Positions 47,377 through 59,654 of a DNA stretch of 64,000 nucleotides are shown piece after piece. Below the pieces are notes generated by a model, which saw nothing but the letters and a program-made list of their open reading frames with translations, did not search any database and was not told the DNA's origin. How positions within the stretch are numbered: the first letter of the stretch is position 1; every line of letters begins with the position of its first letter. This DNA is from Vitellaria paradoxa (lineage: Eukaryota; Streptophyta; Magnoliopsida; Ericales; Sapotaceae): contig CM034237.1 of the NCBI GenBank assembly GCA_019916065.1, forward strand, positions 58,662,590 to 58,726,589, written 5' to 3'. Both the position numbers and the translations under genes were made by a program.

Positions 47377-48202
47377 TAGTCTTTTCACAATAGCACCCTG
47401 CTTATTGACAAAAGCAATGAATAAAATTAAGTGTTACAAGTATTAGAGTTTAGGAGAGGTATCTGTCAGATTTATAAGGTCAATGAATGTTCTTGAATTA
47501 TGCATAATATTTAAGAGAGGTAAGTGTAATTTACTCTTATTTTAATTTTAATTTTCAGAAAAACTTAAATATTAAATTAGCAAAGAAAAGGAAAAAGAAA
47601 TACTATTTATTAAGCTAGTAAAATTCCACCTACCAAACGTCGCCTTGATCTGCAGCCATCACGGAAACATGTGAGAATAATTATGGTATTATTAGAGCGG
47701 CGTCAGTCGAGAAATTCATTGTAGGGATTATAATAAAAAAATTAATAGTTAAAATTTGATTATTTTTAATCAAATAGTTCTAATTTAATTTAATTAAAAT
47801 TATTTTTAAAATAAAAATAAAAAATAATAAAATTTAATTAGAATACAATTAATATAAAATATAAAAAATTATGTGTTATTAAAATAAAAATAAATCTTAA
47901 CTTTTATTTCATCACTGTAATTCCTGCATTAAATTTCTTCATTGCATCATCTGAAACCGTATTATCATGCTGCTGACTGATCCCTCTCTCTCTCTCTCTC
48001 TCTCTTTCTCTATTATGAATAATCAAATATTAGCACTTCAACTAGTCTAGACCCAGGAGTTAATAGCCGAGGCCTGAGACTGACGAGTTGCGCTAGGTTA
48101 GGTGATTAATTTCTCGCTCTAATTCTTTCTTGTGTTGCAAATTAATAAATCCCGTTTTGGGTTTGCTCTGAATTCTCTTACTTCCCTTCAAATCGCTTCA
48201 CC
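47377..48202. other. Intergenic; 5' flank of the RPP13-like pseudogene
   Basis: AT-rich DNA with a (TC)n run at about 47985-48006. No gene seen. Confidence 0.5.
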
Positions 48203-50720
48203 ATGTCAGCCCAGAGCCCTTCTCCATCATCAACTTCTGAAATTTCTCCAGTTTCCAATCCCACCATGACCCGCCAGCTCAAGCTACCACCCAACCCAGT
48301 ACCCTTGATCCGCTACTCGATTCGATAGAGAGAGATCTTCAACATGTCGAAAAGGCATCTGTGGAGCGCAAGGACTATGGAGATCGCATTAGAAAACAAA
48401 TCACAGAGTATGGGGAGAACTTTAGCACTCAGATTCGGAAGGCCAAAGATAAGCTAAAAGGACCTGCAAGATTCAGTCAATCGTGGTGAAAATCTAGAGC
48501 AAAAGGTGACTGAGGACTTCAAGACCGGAGTGAGGAAACTGAAACTCCTAATCCTATCCAAGTACAAGCCTGTCCCTGCCAAAGAATCTGATGCCCAAAG
48601 GCACCGTTGGCTTAAAGACTCCACATTTGGCAGCCAATATGATCCCGAAAAAGAGCAGGCCACCATGCCCATCTTGTTCAAGCATGACAGGTTTCTGGGC
48701 AGCTCTGAATTCAAAGATCTTAAGCAAATTTATGATGGTTTAGGCATCCGAGAGAAGGTTTGTCTCCTCTCCTTTTCTGCGTTCCCAGAAAATGAGATCA
48801 TAAGAAAGAGGTTCATGATCTAATGGTGGATTGGAGAGGGCTTTGTATACCCAACTCCGAGGACTGATTCTGAAATTCCTAATACTGCACAGCAGTTGGC
48901 CAGAAAGGCCTATAAAGGGCTTATCGAAAAGGGCTTCATCGAGCCCATCTACAAAAACCGCAGGTTTGAAGTGAAGAAATGCAGAATGAATCCTTTTGTT
49001 CGTGCTGCACTAGTTTTCCTCGCAAACAGGGCTAAAATGTTCGATTTTGATTACAGGGGGAACGCTATTTCAGGTTCATTGGTTGATTCCGATTCCGGAA
49101 ATAGGGCTAATCCTGCTTCAGAAGGATCTAATTTGGGTGATTCCAACTTCAGGAAGCATAATTATAATGGGGCTTCAGTGTTGGTGGAAGAACAGTGGGA
49201 TCAGGGGAATCAGGACTTGGAAAAACGTCATATTTTGTTCGATGTTGATGTGTGTATTCTTGAATTTGAAAAGCCCGAATTGTTTATGAAGATGAAGGAT
49301 ATCAATGTCCTTTGTTTGGGAGGTGGCAAACTTCCCCAGTGCATCACATTGAAGTTGAGGATACTAAATTCTTAGAGGGGCTGAGGAACATGAAGCATCT
49401 GAAGTTCCCTCAGCGTCCAAGGGAGATCGAGAGTAAATGAGCTCCCACCTTCAATTTTGAATCTGGGCAGCCCGTTGATCCTGGATCTGAGCGCCTGTCA
49501 CAACCTTGAAAGAATTCCGGAAAAAATTGGCTCCCTCTGGAGTTTCACCCACCTGGATATGTCTGAGTGCTACTTGCTTGATAATATGCCTAAGGGGCTT
49601 TCAACTCTCACAGAACTCCAAGTTCTCAAGGGGTTTGTGGTTGGGGATGATGGCAAGGGAAAGAACTCGTGTACCCTTAATCATTTGGCAAAATTGCCCC
49701 AGCTGAGAAAATTGAGGACCTGCACAGGTTGGAAGGATTTCCCCACCGAGGAAGAGCTAAGATATCTCAACAAATTTCCAAAGCTTGAAAAAGTGACAAT
49801 AGAGTGGGGAGGGGGTTCACAAGTTAAGCCAGACAACAATGGTGACAAAATTAGGAACCAGAAAGATGGAAGTAACAATGCTGATCATAAGAACGACGAA
49901 GGAAAATCAGGGGCATCAAACCCTACAGAGGAAAGAAAATGTTGGAAAAGTAGATGGCAAACAAGAGAATCCTGGCACCCGTTCCATGGGAGGGGAGAAA
50001 ACGCAGGAAAATCAGATTCGGCAGGCACAAAAGGGCCAGAAAATGAAGGGGGTGACAAAAGGCCAGAGAACAGTGGTGCGAAACGAGCTACAGAATCTGC
50101 CGAACAGGAGAATCTTGACACGATTTCCGTGGATGTAAACAGCCAGAATCAGGAAGACAGAAGCAAGTTTGAGTAACAATGTAATTACCAAGCCGATCAA
50201 AAAAAAAAACAATGTAATTACCAAAAAAAAAAAAAGTTTGAGTAACAATGCAAAGCCACAAAATGACGGCCTTAACAAAAAGAACGGAAACAATGGTGGA
50301 AAACCAGCTGCTAAACCAATTATTAAACTTCCCAAGCGTAGGGGGCAGAGAAATGAGAGAGATTATAGTGCTCCAGAGCTTCCAAACAAGCTGGAGAAAC
50401 TGGATCTTCAGTGTTTCCCTCGGATATATGCACCCAATTGGCTTAAGGCTGGCAAGCTGGACAACCTTATGAAGCTTTACATTAGAGAGGGAAGGCTTCG
50501 CCATCTGGGTCAATTTGACCTGGAAGAAATGAACGAGTGGGAAGTTGAGACTTTGCGTCTTAAGTTCTTGAATGAAATAGAGATGGCTTGGAGAGAATTG
50601 CATGAATTATTTCCCCAGTTGAAATACTTGGAGAAAGTTCAACGCTCGAAGCTCGCGCTATTCCCGTGTGACGAGCAAGGAGTGTGGATGAAAAATGCTG
50701 ACAAATCGAAGAAATTGTAA
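48203..50720 (+). pseudogene. RPP13-like-4/ZAR1-related NLR relative lacking the nucleotide-binding core, decayed
   Basis: Starts at ATG 48203. A charged helical N-terminus (SIERDLQHVEK...) leads into a winged-helix-like part (KVCLLSFSAFPENEIIRKRFMI then WWIGEGFV), then LRRs (LILDLSACHNLERIPEKIGSL, LDMSECYLLDNMPKGLSTL, LQVLKGFVVGD), a long Asn/Lys/Gly-rich insert (about 49820-50330) and a C-terminal LRR part (LEKLDLQCFPRIYAPNWL). No P-loop is present, so the NB-ARC is reduced to its C-terminal part, as in some annotated members of this group. Lesions: frameshift at about 48260-48305, frameshift in the A run near 48456, TAA at 48821-48823 inside the winged helix, frameshift near 49321, frameshift near 49425-49440, and a poly-A-linked local duplication with a stop near 50174. 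Confidence 0.82.
50160..50250. repeat. Poly-A-linked short duplication inside the pseudogene
   Basis: AACAATGTAATTACCAA occurs twice, each followed by a run of 10-13 A, and GTTTGAGTAACAATG flanks the whole on both sides (about 50168 and 50237). This looks like a small insertion or slippage duplication; it introduces a stop. Confidence 0.75.
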
Positions 50721-52679
50721 TAGGTATCTATCATCCTGATTCTTGAAGAAATTATGCTATCGGTGTCTGCCAACTGTTCTTAATTCACTCACTGTTTATT
50801 ATTTCTTTGGCTTCGTAACACTTAATTTCTCCAGCTATCTGGATTAGCAACGTGTGTGATTTCTATGGCATCAAATTTGTTTTATTGGTATTTTATTTGG
50901 TAAATTAATTATTGTGGAAGAATAATTTCTGTCGCCTCACCAGATCTGCTAGTTTGAATTTATTGATATAAAGTTCTTTTACGAGTGAGCAATAGATGTT
51001 ATTGTCGACACGCCTTACAAAAATTTAGTATTCTCTACGTCCTGTTTGATAAAATTTTTAGTTTTCAATTTTTTAATTTTTTAAAAAATTAAACATGAAA
51101 AACTCGATTAGTAAATTTATTTTTAATTTTTAAAAAATAAAAATTACTTTTAAAATTTTAAAAATTATAAAAATATAAAAAAATATGTTTTCTAAAGTTT
51201 TCATTTTCCTTTACAACCACCACTATCATCAGTCACAATTATCACTCATTACCAATGCCAAGTCGTTTCTTACCTTCGACCATGGCTATCATCGGCCAAC
51301 CACCACCCAACTTTGACCACCGCCAATCGGCTGTCACAATAAAAGTTGTACCTTTTAGATGTGTTAATCACATTTATAAAAATAATAATCGACAAATTCA
51401 TGTCTATTTAAAAAAAAGTTATCTGTCTAGATATGAAAAAGTTAGTTTTTTTTATTTTTTCCAACTTTCGCCCAAGAAAACTTTTATTCAAATAGATATA
51501 AATTGTTTGATTTTTTTTTTGAATACAATTAATACGTCTAAAAATTATTGCTTTTGAATAAAAAAAATTAATTTTGAAAAAAAAATCATACAAGACGGAA
51601 AAAAAAAAAAAAAAAAAAAAACTGGAAGCTTTTTGTAACCAAACGTAAGCTTAATAATTGGATGTAAAATGAAACAATTGTTGGTCTCGTCACGAATTGC
51701 TTGCTTGGTTTTTGGACAATAAACTTTTAGGCTTAGTTTGAGTAGGAAAAAAAAAAAAGTCAAAATTTTTTTTTTTGTTTAGAAAAAAAAAAAATTAAGT
51801 TTTTATTAGTTAATTTTTTTAATTTGTTCATTTGACATATTTGATTCAAAAGAAGTTTAAAATGCAGAAAATTAAGTTTTATCATTTGAAATATAAAAAG
51901 TAAAAAAGTTAATACCAATTTATGCCAAATGGAGGCTTTTTGTGAAAGAAGGAAAAAAAAAAAAAAAGCTCTGGTTAGAGCACAGTAGATTTATTTATTT
52001 ATATTTGGGAAAAAAAAAGAGCCAGTAGCTCGCTAGCCACTAAAAGTTAACTATTTGTATTTAGAAAAAAGAAAAAAAAAAAGTTAATTTTTTAGTAGGT
52101 AATTTTTTTAATTTTTTATTAATTTAATATTTTTACACTTTATAATTTAAAAAAAATTAAAATGTAAGAAGATAAATTAAATCATTTAAAAAAAGGTTAT
52201 AACGCAAAAGCTAAAAAACTCCTTAACTTTCCATCTTAATAAATCAAGGGTTTCAGTTGACAATCACTAGTTACTGGTTATCTTTTAGTTACTTAACTTT
52301 TTATCTTTTTTTTAAATTAATTAAATTTATTTTTTATATTTTAAATTTTTTTTAAATTATGAAAGGTAAAAATATAAAATTAACAAAAAAAAAAAATTAA
52401 AAAGTGAACTGCTAACTTTTTTTTTTTTTTCTCTTCCTAGACACTTTCAAAACTAGTTTTTTCTTCACAAACATTACCTGAGGCCAAGATTCAAAGAGTA
52501 GAAAACAAAATTATTCTTTCGCCGGAGGGTTAGTTTTGGTCTGTTCACGCCCAGAAAAACTAGTGAGTTCACTCCTCGTGCAAGTTGTGGTTGTAAATCT
52601 GCAAAATTTCCACCAAGCAGCAGCAAAGAAAACAGGGGAAAACTAAAGCTAAAAAGATAATCAAACCAGAAGGGTGGGG
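50721..52679. other. Spacer between the NLR pseudogene and the DUF4220 gene
   Basis: Long A and T runs (for example about 51599-51621) and AT-rich DNA. 51230-51350 is a little less AT-rich with no clear product. No gene seen. The promoter of the DUF4220 gene should lie in the last few hundred bases, but no clear TATA box was picked out. Confidence 0.5.
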
Positions 52680-54908
52680 ATGAAGTTCCCACACGGGATT
52701 GACAATTGGAGGAAAATATGGGACACGTGGGATCTCCGAGGTTTCATCATCGCAAGTCTCTCACTGCAAGTCTTTCTCATCTTCTCAGCCCCCTTGAGGA
52801 AGAGAACTTCAAACGGTTTCCTCCTGGTCCCTCTCTGGCTCGCATACTTGCTTGCAGACGCAGTGGCTGTATTTGCAGTGGGGCTCATCTCCGAGGGCCT
52901 CCGCAACGACAATCATTTCGGCCCCTTTGGGAAACCCGATCTCCTCGCGTTTTGGGCGCCGTTTCTGTTGGTCCACCTCGGAGGTCCCGACACTATCACC
53001 GCCTTCGCTCTGGAGGACAACGAGCTCTGGCTCAGGCACCTCCTCCAGCTGGTGTTTCAGTCAGCCACTGCTGCTTATGTCTTCTTTCTCACCCTCCCCA
53101 AAAACAACCTCTGGCTCCCCACCCTTTTCATGTTCCTTGCCGGACTCATCAAGTTCGCCGAGCGGACTCGGTCTCTCTATCTAGCCAGCTCAAGGAGGTT
53201 CCGAGAGTCTCTGCTCACTGAGCCTGACCCTGGCCCCAACTACGCCAAGCTCATGGCCGAGTACTCCTCCAAGAAAAAGGCTAGGCTTCCGACGAAGATA
53301 GAAATGATTCCGGAGCCTAATAGGGTCACCAAAACTGCCGACGAAGTGAAGTACAAAAACAATAACTTGGATGATCTCGAAGTGGTGAAGAATGCTTACA
53401 GGTTCTTCGAGACCTTCAAGGGGCTCATTGCTGATCTGATTTTCAGCTTCAGGGAGCGCAGCCAGAGCCGGGACTTCTTCCTCAATAGAACGGCTAAAGA
53501 TGCCTTCAAGATAGTGGAGGTGGAGCTCAATTTCTTCTACGAAATTCTCTACACGAAGGTCGTGGTAATTCACTGCAAACTCGGCTACTTTTTCAAGTTC
53601 ATCTCGTTCAGTTCATTCGTGACGGCCGTTGTGCTCTTCTACAGGACAGACAAGAAGAGGCTTGGGCTTGAATCTGTTGACGTTCAAATTACCTATGCAC
53701 TTCTTGGTGGTGGAATAGCCCTTGACATTATAGCTTTCGTCGTGCTCATCTTGTCCGATTGGACTGCTGTGGCGCTCACCAAGTCTGAGGATCCATCCAC
53801 CGTTACTAAATTCCTTCAAGTGCTCCTGTGTGTTAGTAGGCAGAGGTGGATTGAAGACCTGAACCAGCCTCATCCCTTTCGCCTGAGGTTGCTTCCACCA
53901 GTCATTCGACGGAGATGGTGTGAGTCCATCTCTCAATTCAACTTGGTAAATTACTGTCTCCACCCATGTTCCAAAAAGATGGAGAATTTCATTGGCTATT
54001 TAGGACTCACCAACATTCTAGACTTGATGAAGCATGTGAAAATAAAGAGATTCGACCGGAAGTTGAGAGACTTCATCTTCCAAGAGCTAACACAGAAATC
54101 CCAGATGGCTGATGACTTGGAAACTGCTAAGGAGATATTCTCAGCCAAAGGGGATTGGATTCTTCGGATTGAAGGTTGCAGTAAGTTGCTCCCTTATATT
54201 GTTGAGGCCGATTATGACGAGAGCCTTCTATTGTGGCACGTTGCTACTGATCTCTGTTACAACAATATTGAAGACAATCAGAATAACAGTAGTTTTCGTG
54301 GATTGGCTAAGGTTCTGTCAGATTACATGTTGTACCTTCTGATTATGGAGCCTAATATGATGTCTGCGGTGGCAGGTATTGGACAAATAAGATTTAGAGA
54401 CACTTGCGCTGAGGCCAAAAAATTCTTTCGTGGGCAAAAAATGGGAATGAAGCAGAAAGAGGTGCACTGTTTCTGCTGCAGAAGATCAGAAAGAACGCAC
54501 TGTAACTTGAATTTCTTTGGCTGCTTTAAGAAATGCTGTGGCAAAGACGATTTAGAGCCAGATGAAGAACACCGTCAAGCGTGCAAAAGTGTACTCGCTG
54601 TTAATACAGAAGTTAAACCAGTTACCGTGAAGGGAGACAGAAGCAAATCTGTGCTGTTTGATGCAAGCATTCTGGCCAAAGAGCTGAATAAATCGCACAA
54701 AGATAAGTGGGAGATAATGAGCAAAGTGTGGGTTGAATTGCTTTCCTATGCAGCTTGCCATTGCAGAGCCAATACTCATGCAGCCCAGCTTAGTAAAGGT
54801 GGGCAGCTCATCACTCTGGTTTGGTTGTTGATGTCTCATTTTGGGTTGGGAGATCAGTTTCAAATCAGTGAAGGCCATGCAAGGGCAAAACTAACTGTTG
54901 GAAAGTAG
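52680..54908 (+). CDS. DUF4220/DUF594 multi-pass membrane protein
   Basis: Intronless frame of 742 residues. The ATG at 52680 (MKFPHGIDNWRKIWDTW) is chosen over the upstream in-frame GTG at 52674 because plant genes start at ATG and family members begin near such a motif. Hydrophobic segments lie at about 19-37, 46-70, 86-100, 120-160 and, after a cytosolic-looking stretch, about 305-370. The LGGPDTITAFALEDNELWLRH stretch is a DUF4220 hallmark, and the C-terminal LLSYAACHCRANTHAAQLS...GGQLITLVWLLMSHFGL is DUF594. A Cys-rich patch (CFCCRRSERTHC, CFKKCCG) precedes it. The family is large in plants, and no biochemical role is firmly assigned. The frame is intact and GC-richer than its flanks, so it is likely expressed. 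Confidence 0.95.
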   Translation: MKFPHGIDNWRKIWDTWDLRGFIIASLSLQVFLIFSAPLRKRTSNGFLLVPLWLAYLLADAVAVFAVGLISEGLRNDNHFGPFGKPDLLAFWAPFLLVHLGGPDTITAFALEDNELWLRHLLQLVFQSATAAYVFFLTLPKNNLWLPTLFMFLAGLIKFAERTRSLYLASSRRFRESLLTEPDPGPNYAKLMAEYSSKKKARLPTKIEMIPEPNRVTKTADEVKYKNNNLDDLEVVKNAYRFFETFKGLIADLIFSFRERSQSRDFFLNRTAKDAFKIVEVELNFFYEILYTKVVVIHCKLGYFFKFISFSSFVTAVVLFYRTDKKRLGLESVDVQITYALLGGGIALDIIAFVVLILSDWTAVALTKSEDPSTVTKFLQVLLCVSRQRWIEDLNQPHPFRLRLLPPVIRRRWCESISQFNLVNYCLHPCSKKMENFIGYLGLTNILDLMKHVKIKRFDRKLRDFIFQELTQKSQMADDLETAKEIFSAKGDWILRIEGCSKLLPYIVEADYDESLLLWHVATDLCYNNIEDNQNNSSFRGLAKVLSDYMLYLLIMEPNMMSAVAGIGQIRFRDTCAEAKKFFRGQKMGMKQKEVHCFCCRRSERTHCNLNFFGCFKKCCGKDDLEPDEEHRQACKSVLAVNTEVKPVTVKGDRSKSVLFDASILAKELNKSHKDKWEIMSKVWVELLSYAACHCRANTHAAQLSKGGQLITLVWLLMSHFGLGDQFQISEGHARAKLTVGK

Positions 54909-55565
54909 CTGTGTGAACATGGTTTCTCAATTACTTGTAGGTAACTTATTTTAACTTTATGACGTTCTGTTGTTGCTTTTCAATAAATATTATCATTCTC
55001 ATGGACAAGTTTACATGCTTAATAAAATTGTTGTAGAAACCCTAACCTGGACGCTTTCCCTACTTGACAATCACACAACATAATCCAGAGTTTCTGGCCT
55101 CGCATAAAAAACCTAGACCTTTTATCAGCTGATTTTAGAAGATGATTAGTTTATGTGCACCCGTTATATTTAAACATAATTCAAGAGCATGTTGAGGACT
55201 TGGCAAGAAAAGAATCAAATGGATATCAAGATATTGAGACTCCTAAAACTATTGCTATGATTTCTACATCATTTATTATACAACTTGAGTTTTTAAATAC
55301 TCGTACTCTGTTCACCTGCGTAGTGCTATAGACAACGCAATAACCTTGCATTAACAAATGATATCAAACTAATAGCCAGTTACTCATATTAGTTAAACTT
55401 CAAATTGTATTGTTGAACTGATTCAATTGAACAGTAAGGATGAGATAGTTGAGAGCAAATGAACCATGAAAGATGGAGGGAAGTGAACCCAGATAGATTG
55501 AAAGGCCTATTTATGGATTCCTAAGGCAGTGAGAAAAAAAATTATGAGGAAAAAATTCGGAGGCA
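54909..55565. other. 3' flank of the DUF4220 gene
   Basis: AATAAA-type words near 54981 and 55020 could serve polyadenylation. Otherwise no gene is seen. Confidence 0.5.
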
Positions 55566-55805
55566 AATGGGCAACCTCTAATAGAAGTTCTAGTCATTTC
55601 CTTAACGTTCCTATTTCTCTTGGTTGCAATTCCATTTCAATGTGGGGCTGGAACTAACACCTTGGCTCAATCTATACAAATCTCAGTAGGACAAACTCTC
55701 ATCTCGCCCAATCAGATCTTTGAGGTAGGATTCTTCGTTAACCATATATAAACATATGTTTGGCTTGTCATCTACAATGGACTGCGACGTTGGGGGCATC
55801 AATGA
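55566..55805 (+). pseudogene. S-domain (G-type lectin) receptor kinase, 5' fragment only
   Basis: One frame reads a hydrophobic signal-peptide-like part (VLVISLTFLFLLVAIPF) followed by AGTNTLAQSIQISVGQTLIS and PNQIFEVGFFVN, the start of the bulb-type lectin domain of S-receptor-like kinases; TYVWLVIYNG follows after a TAA (YVGIWYK in the family). The ATG at 55566 is out of frame with this part. The lectin, S-locus, PAN, transmembrane and kinase parts are absent, so it is a small remnant ending about 65 bp before the tandem duplication. Confidence 0.75.
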
Positions 55806-55872
55806 ATTAATTGAGAGGCCAATTCTTGCCCATTAGGTTGCAAGCTTATGGATGTCCCAATTGCAAGCTTAT

Positions 55873-58691
55873 AGTAACAGTCACTCAAAATACTTAATCA
55901 TTTGCACTTATAATAAGGGAGAAACATGCACGCTTATAGATCTTCATTTTCATGACCATATATTGCACATGTATCTAACAATTTGGGCATATCGAGCAAC
56001 TTCTTCTCTTGCAAAATGACTACATGTGGAATTTGTGAACAACAATGCCTTGAAAATACAAAGAAGATTTTTTGAAAGCACATATTTCATCTCCATAGTT
56101 TCCAATCAGATATTTTTCCTAGGAGACATAAGATTAAAATTATAGAGGGAGAGAGCAAAAAAAAAGCATAACAACAAGGCCAAAAAAAAAAAAGAATTAG
56201 ATAAAAAACCATAAGGTTAAGACTTGTATTTAAAAAAAAAAAAAAACATTCATTATCATTGCAAAAAAAAAAAAATAGTAATAAATACTCTATTGATGCT
56301 TGTGATCTCCAGCCTTAACATAGACAACATTAAATTCTCAAAAGCTAATACACATGGAATGAGGGGACATAAAAAACATAGTGAATAGAAGTATATACAG
56401 CCAATAGTTCAACAGCATTAAACTTCTGAATATTCAACGTAGTGCATGATAAATTTTTTTAAAGGTAAAAAGTAAATTTAATGAAGATGGTGTCAAGAGG
56501 TAGTCAGGGTTTGAATAATTAGGTGATGCTACTTGGCACTCTAATCATATCCTAAATCCTAGAAGGCAAAGTCCTAATGGGATTCATATAATTTTTGACT
56601 CCATATAATCCCCACCTCAAGACCTAAAAGTATCTAATTCATAGTTATATTGGGTTTTCTTATAAATTCTTTATGCTAAGTTTGATTTAGCCATAGGAGT
56701 GCTTATAGCCACGAAGAGGCCACCGTCTACTCACTCTCGTTTGTTTTGCACTCCAAGTTCCTATCTGATAGTCAGCTCTAAGCCCTTGTCCACATCATCA
56801 AGTGTGGAAAATTCGCAACATAATTGATGCTGTCGGCGGTAACAAAACGATGGAAATGCTAAGGTGACACCAGAAAAAATGTATATGAGAAGACCTTTAG
56901 TTAATATAGTTGAGGTCAATAGTGTGGGTTTTTGGAGTAGCAAACTAATATTGTCAATACATAACAATAACTGTCCGTGTATGAATTTTTTAGCGAGTGC
57001 TTCATGAGGAAATGGATTAGTAGAAAAGCTTCTACCAATATTGCATGTGAAACATTGCCAAAGGATTGATTTCCTAATCTGATTTTTGAGTGTTGGCAGT
57101 ACAATTTTTCCCTTGTCAAAGCTCTTCATATTTCCTTCCCTCTATGGCGAAAATCTATGCTTTTGACTAGATCTGTAAAATCTTGAGGTTGTCTTTCACA
57201 TATAGGAGAATACAAATGCAACAAAGTAACCTCTTTTTTTTTGGTAATTAAAGTAACCTCTTTGGAAGTGTTTGGAGTATCTTTTGCAGGAAAAACTTAT
57301 TCGTAGCACATATTTGTATGGTATCTGCGAAGTGGTCCTTGAAAAACTTGGTGATCTAGATAGTGATATCAAAAATACATTTATGTTTTCCCTGAAACAA
57401 CTGTTTCTTTCTTTATGGATCCAACAGCCCAGTCATACTTAACAGAGTTCAAAGAACTTTTTCTCTAACTTAACCAGAGGAAATTGGAAATAACAATGTG
57501 AATGACTTAGGATTTGGCATCAAAGTAGAGAAGATATACCTGAAGAAATTTGTATAGTGAACACGCTTGCTGGTTCAGGCAGGCTATACATGAAGCATGT
57601 AGATACTATATCACTACAGTTCTTTGCACAAACCTCGGTGGCCCCACCCAAACTACTACAGCATTGGAGCCCAGGTGCTATGACTTGATACAGAGCAAAG
57701 TGACGGGACGTGAATATTACAGTTTCCTCTTACGCTCACTTGTTAACAACGAGGTTATTAGTGGCTTTTTGTCAAGACCCTAAGATTGTATTTGGATTAA
57801 GGATCCATTAAGGGAAAAGAAAAGGAATAGGAATTCAAAATCTCTCCTTATATCTGATTTGTGAAGGAAAATAGAAGGGGAAAAAAAAGCATAGGATTTG
57901 AGAAATTAAAAAAAATATTAGGAAATTAATTTATTGATATATACCTTTTATTTTTGTATGTTTTAATTTATTCAAGTACAAAATCATGCATTTGATATTT
58001 ATATTTCCTTTCACTTTTTCATACCTTTGCCTTTTTCCCTCTCCAAATTCCCAATCCAAACACACTCTAAAGAAAAATTGTATATAATGTATATGAATGG
58101 CCATCTATTTTACCTGTGCTTCACACAAAGTTCCTTGTTCTGTCAGGCAAATAAAAAAGAGCACAAATATCTTATGACTTCAGCCTTGAAGGGCAAGGCT
58201 AGCACTCAGGTGGCTGAGGATATCCATAATAGTAGGACATATGGCATTGGCCTTGTCTAAAACCAGTGAATATATGGAGGCTTTAATTCACCTACAAAAT
58301 TAGTCACCATGACATTATGTCCCTTATTTACGTATGAGAACCATAACATAGAAGTGTCATCCAATTCTTCAGGATTTCTAGCTCATATAGCTCATATGCT
58401 TCTGTTTCTGATTGAAGGTCTTTAGAGTCTTGGTTACTGGAGCAACAAAGAAACGTTCCATGCCAAAATGCTGGGACGAGTTATTAGTGCACTAACTTTA
58501 GCTGAAACAAATGGAATTCATGCCTTGGCCGATTTGGTGAAATAATTTGCATGGAGCATGCTGTGCCTATATTTGACACCTAAAAGCGATGGTGAACTCA
58601 CACTCATTCCAAATGGCCACGCAAAGCAAGCATATGTTTTGTCAGGCAATGCCACGTCCAATCGAATGAAATAACATGTTATAAAGAAGGC
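55873..58691. other. Unidentified part of the tandem unit (also 59657-62475)
   Basis: Frames of up to 122 codons (for example - 56761-57129) show no recognised family. The run CTTTGCAGGAAAAACTTATTC near 57286 and a mixed-composition patch at 57480-57780 may be old coding DNA. No LTR, TIR or RNA gene was recognised here. Confidence 0.4.
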
Positions 58692-59101
58692 TGTTGATAA
58701 ATTTAATTTATATTGAATCATCAAGAAAATAAATTAATGCGGAAGCGTACCTGAATTCATGGTTGCAATCTCGTGGTTTTTGATCTTCTAAGTCTATACA
58801 TAGGTTTCTTTTCCTAATTCTCTCTGATAATGGAATCTCAGATTGATTAGAAAACCCTTACATATGACAAAGGGACCATAACCTATTTATAATAACTGTA
58901 AAAGTCGTACTTCTATTTAGCCCATCATAAAATAGAAATATGGATTTAGGTATCTACATATTAAAAAACCGATATAAAATGAGATGTTATAAAGCCCAAA
59001 ACCTTAAAATTTTATCATATCACTTTAAATGGGCTTAACCTTTATGATAGCCTATAACACACAAATAACATATTTGGCCCACAATTGATTATTTTTCAAC
59101 A
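58692..59101 (-). mobile_element. Ty1/copia LTR, copy 1
   Basis: On - it begins TGTTGAAAAATAATC right after a polypurine tract (AAGTGGGAGATTG) and ends TTTATCAACA, 410 bp, the TG..CA-type ends of an LTR. It is the same sequence as 62476-62885. Confidence 0.85.
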
Positions 59102-59654
59102 ATCTCCCACTTGGGCCAAATATGTTAGTTTGTGCATTATAAAATTAATCTTATAAGCTTAAAAATTTGCTATCATTACCAACCATCTCTATATAATCTA
59201 GTCCATCAATTATATCAGTATAGGATTAAAGCGGCTTTCGTTATATGTATCATAACTAAACCGATCAATAGTTACATATATCAATACAATCAACGGCATA
59301 GATCAAGTATGGATGTGTAGTATGGAAATTACATTTAATGTGATCCAAACATGCTAATTTCCAACTGGTCCTACTTTATTCTTTAGTGAGATCATAGCAA
59401 ATACATTTAGAGTGCAAATAAACCATATATCTTATTCTGCAAAAAATAAATCCATAAAATGTGTCTACAACTGAAAAGCATCCAAATACAAACTCCCACT
59501 AAACCAACATATCATCAAATGATACAACACCTATATGAGCTACGTGCTCATGAAAGACCTAGGGTGGTAAGCCTTTAGTAAGCGGATCCGCAATCATAGA
59601 GTTTGTGCCAATGTGCTCTATAGACACCTGACCACTTTGAATTCTCTCCTTAAT

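Larger units (their letters stand above)
55871..59654. repeat. Tandem duplication, copy 1 (3784 bp)
   Basis: Begins ATAGTAACAGTCACTC and ends CTCTCCTTAAT. It appears identical to 59655-63438 wherever compared, including six open frames at the same offset of 3784. It holds about 2.8 kb of unidentified AT-rich DNA with broken frames, one copia LTR (58692-59101) and the last part of a copia 3' coding region on -. The unit's own start and end show only 1-2 bases of microhomology at the junction. A TTGCAAGCTTAT direct repeat sits at 55838 and 55861, just at the left breakpoint. Confidence 0.95.

Noticed and set aside
53190..53573. Antisense frames over the DUF4220 gene
   Set aside because: Shadows of the 742-residue frame, whose composition and family match are clear.
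56761..57129. 122-codon - frame (and its copy at 60545-60913)
   Set aside because: No recognisable domain, AT-rich, and present twice only because of the tandem duplication.
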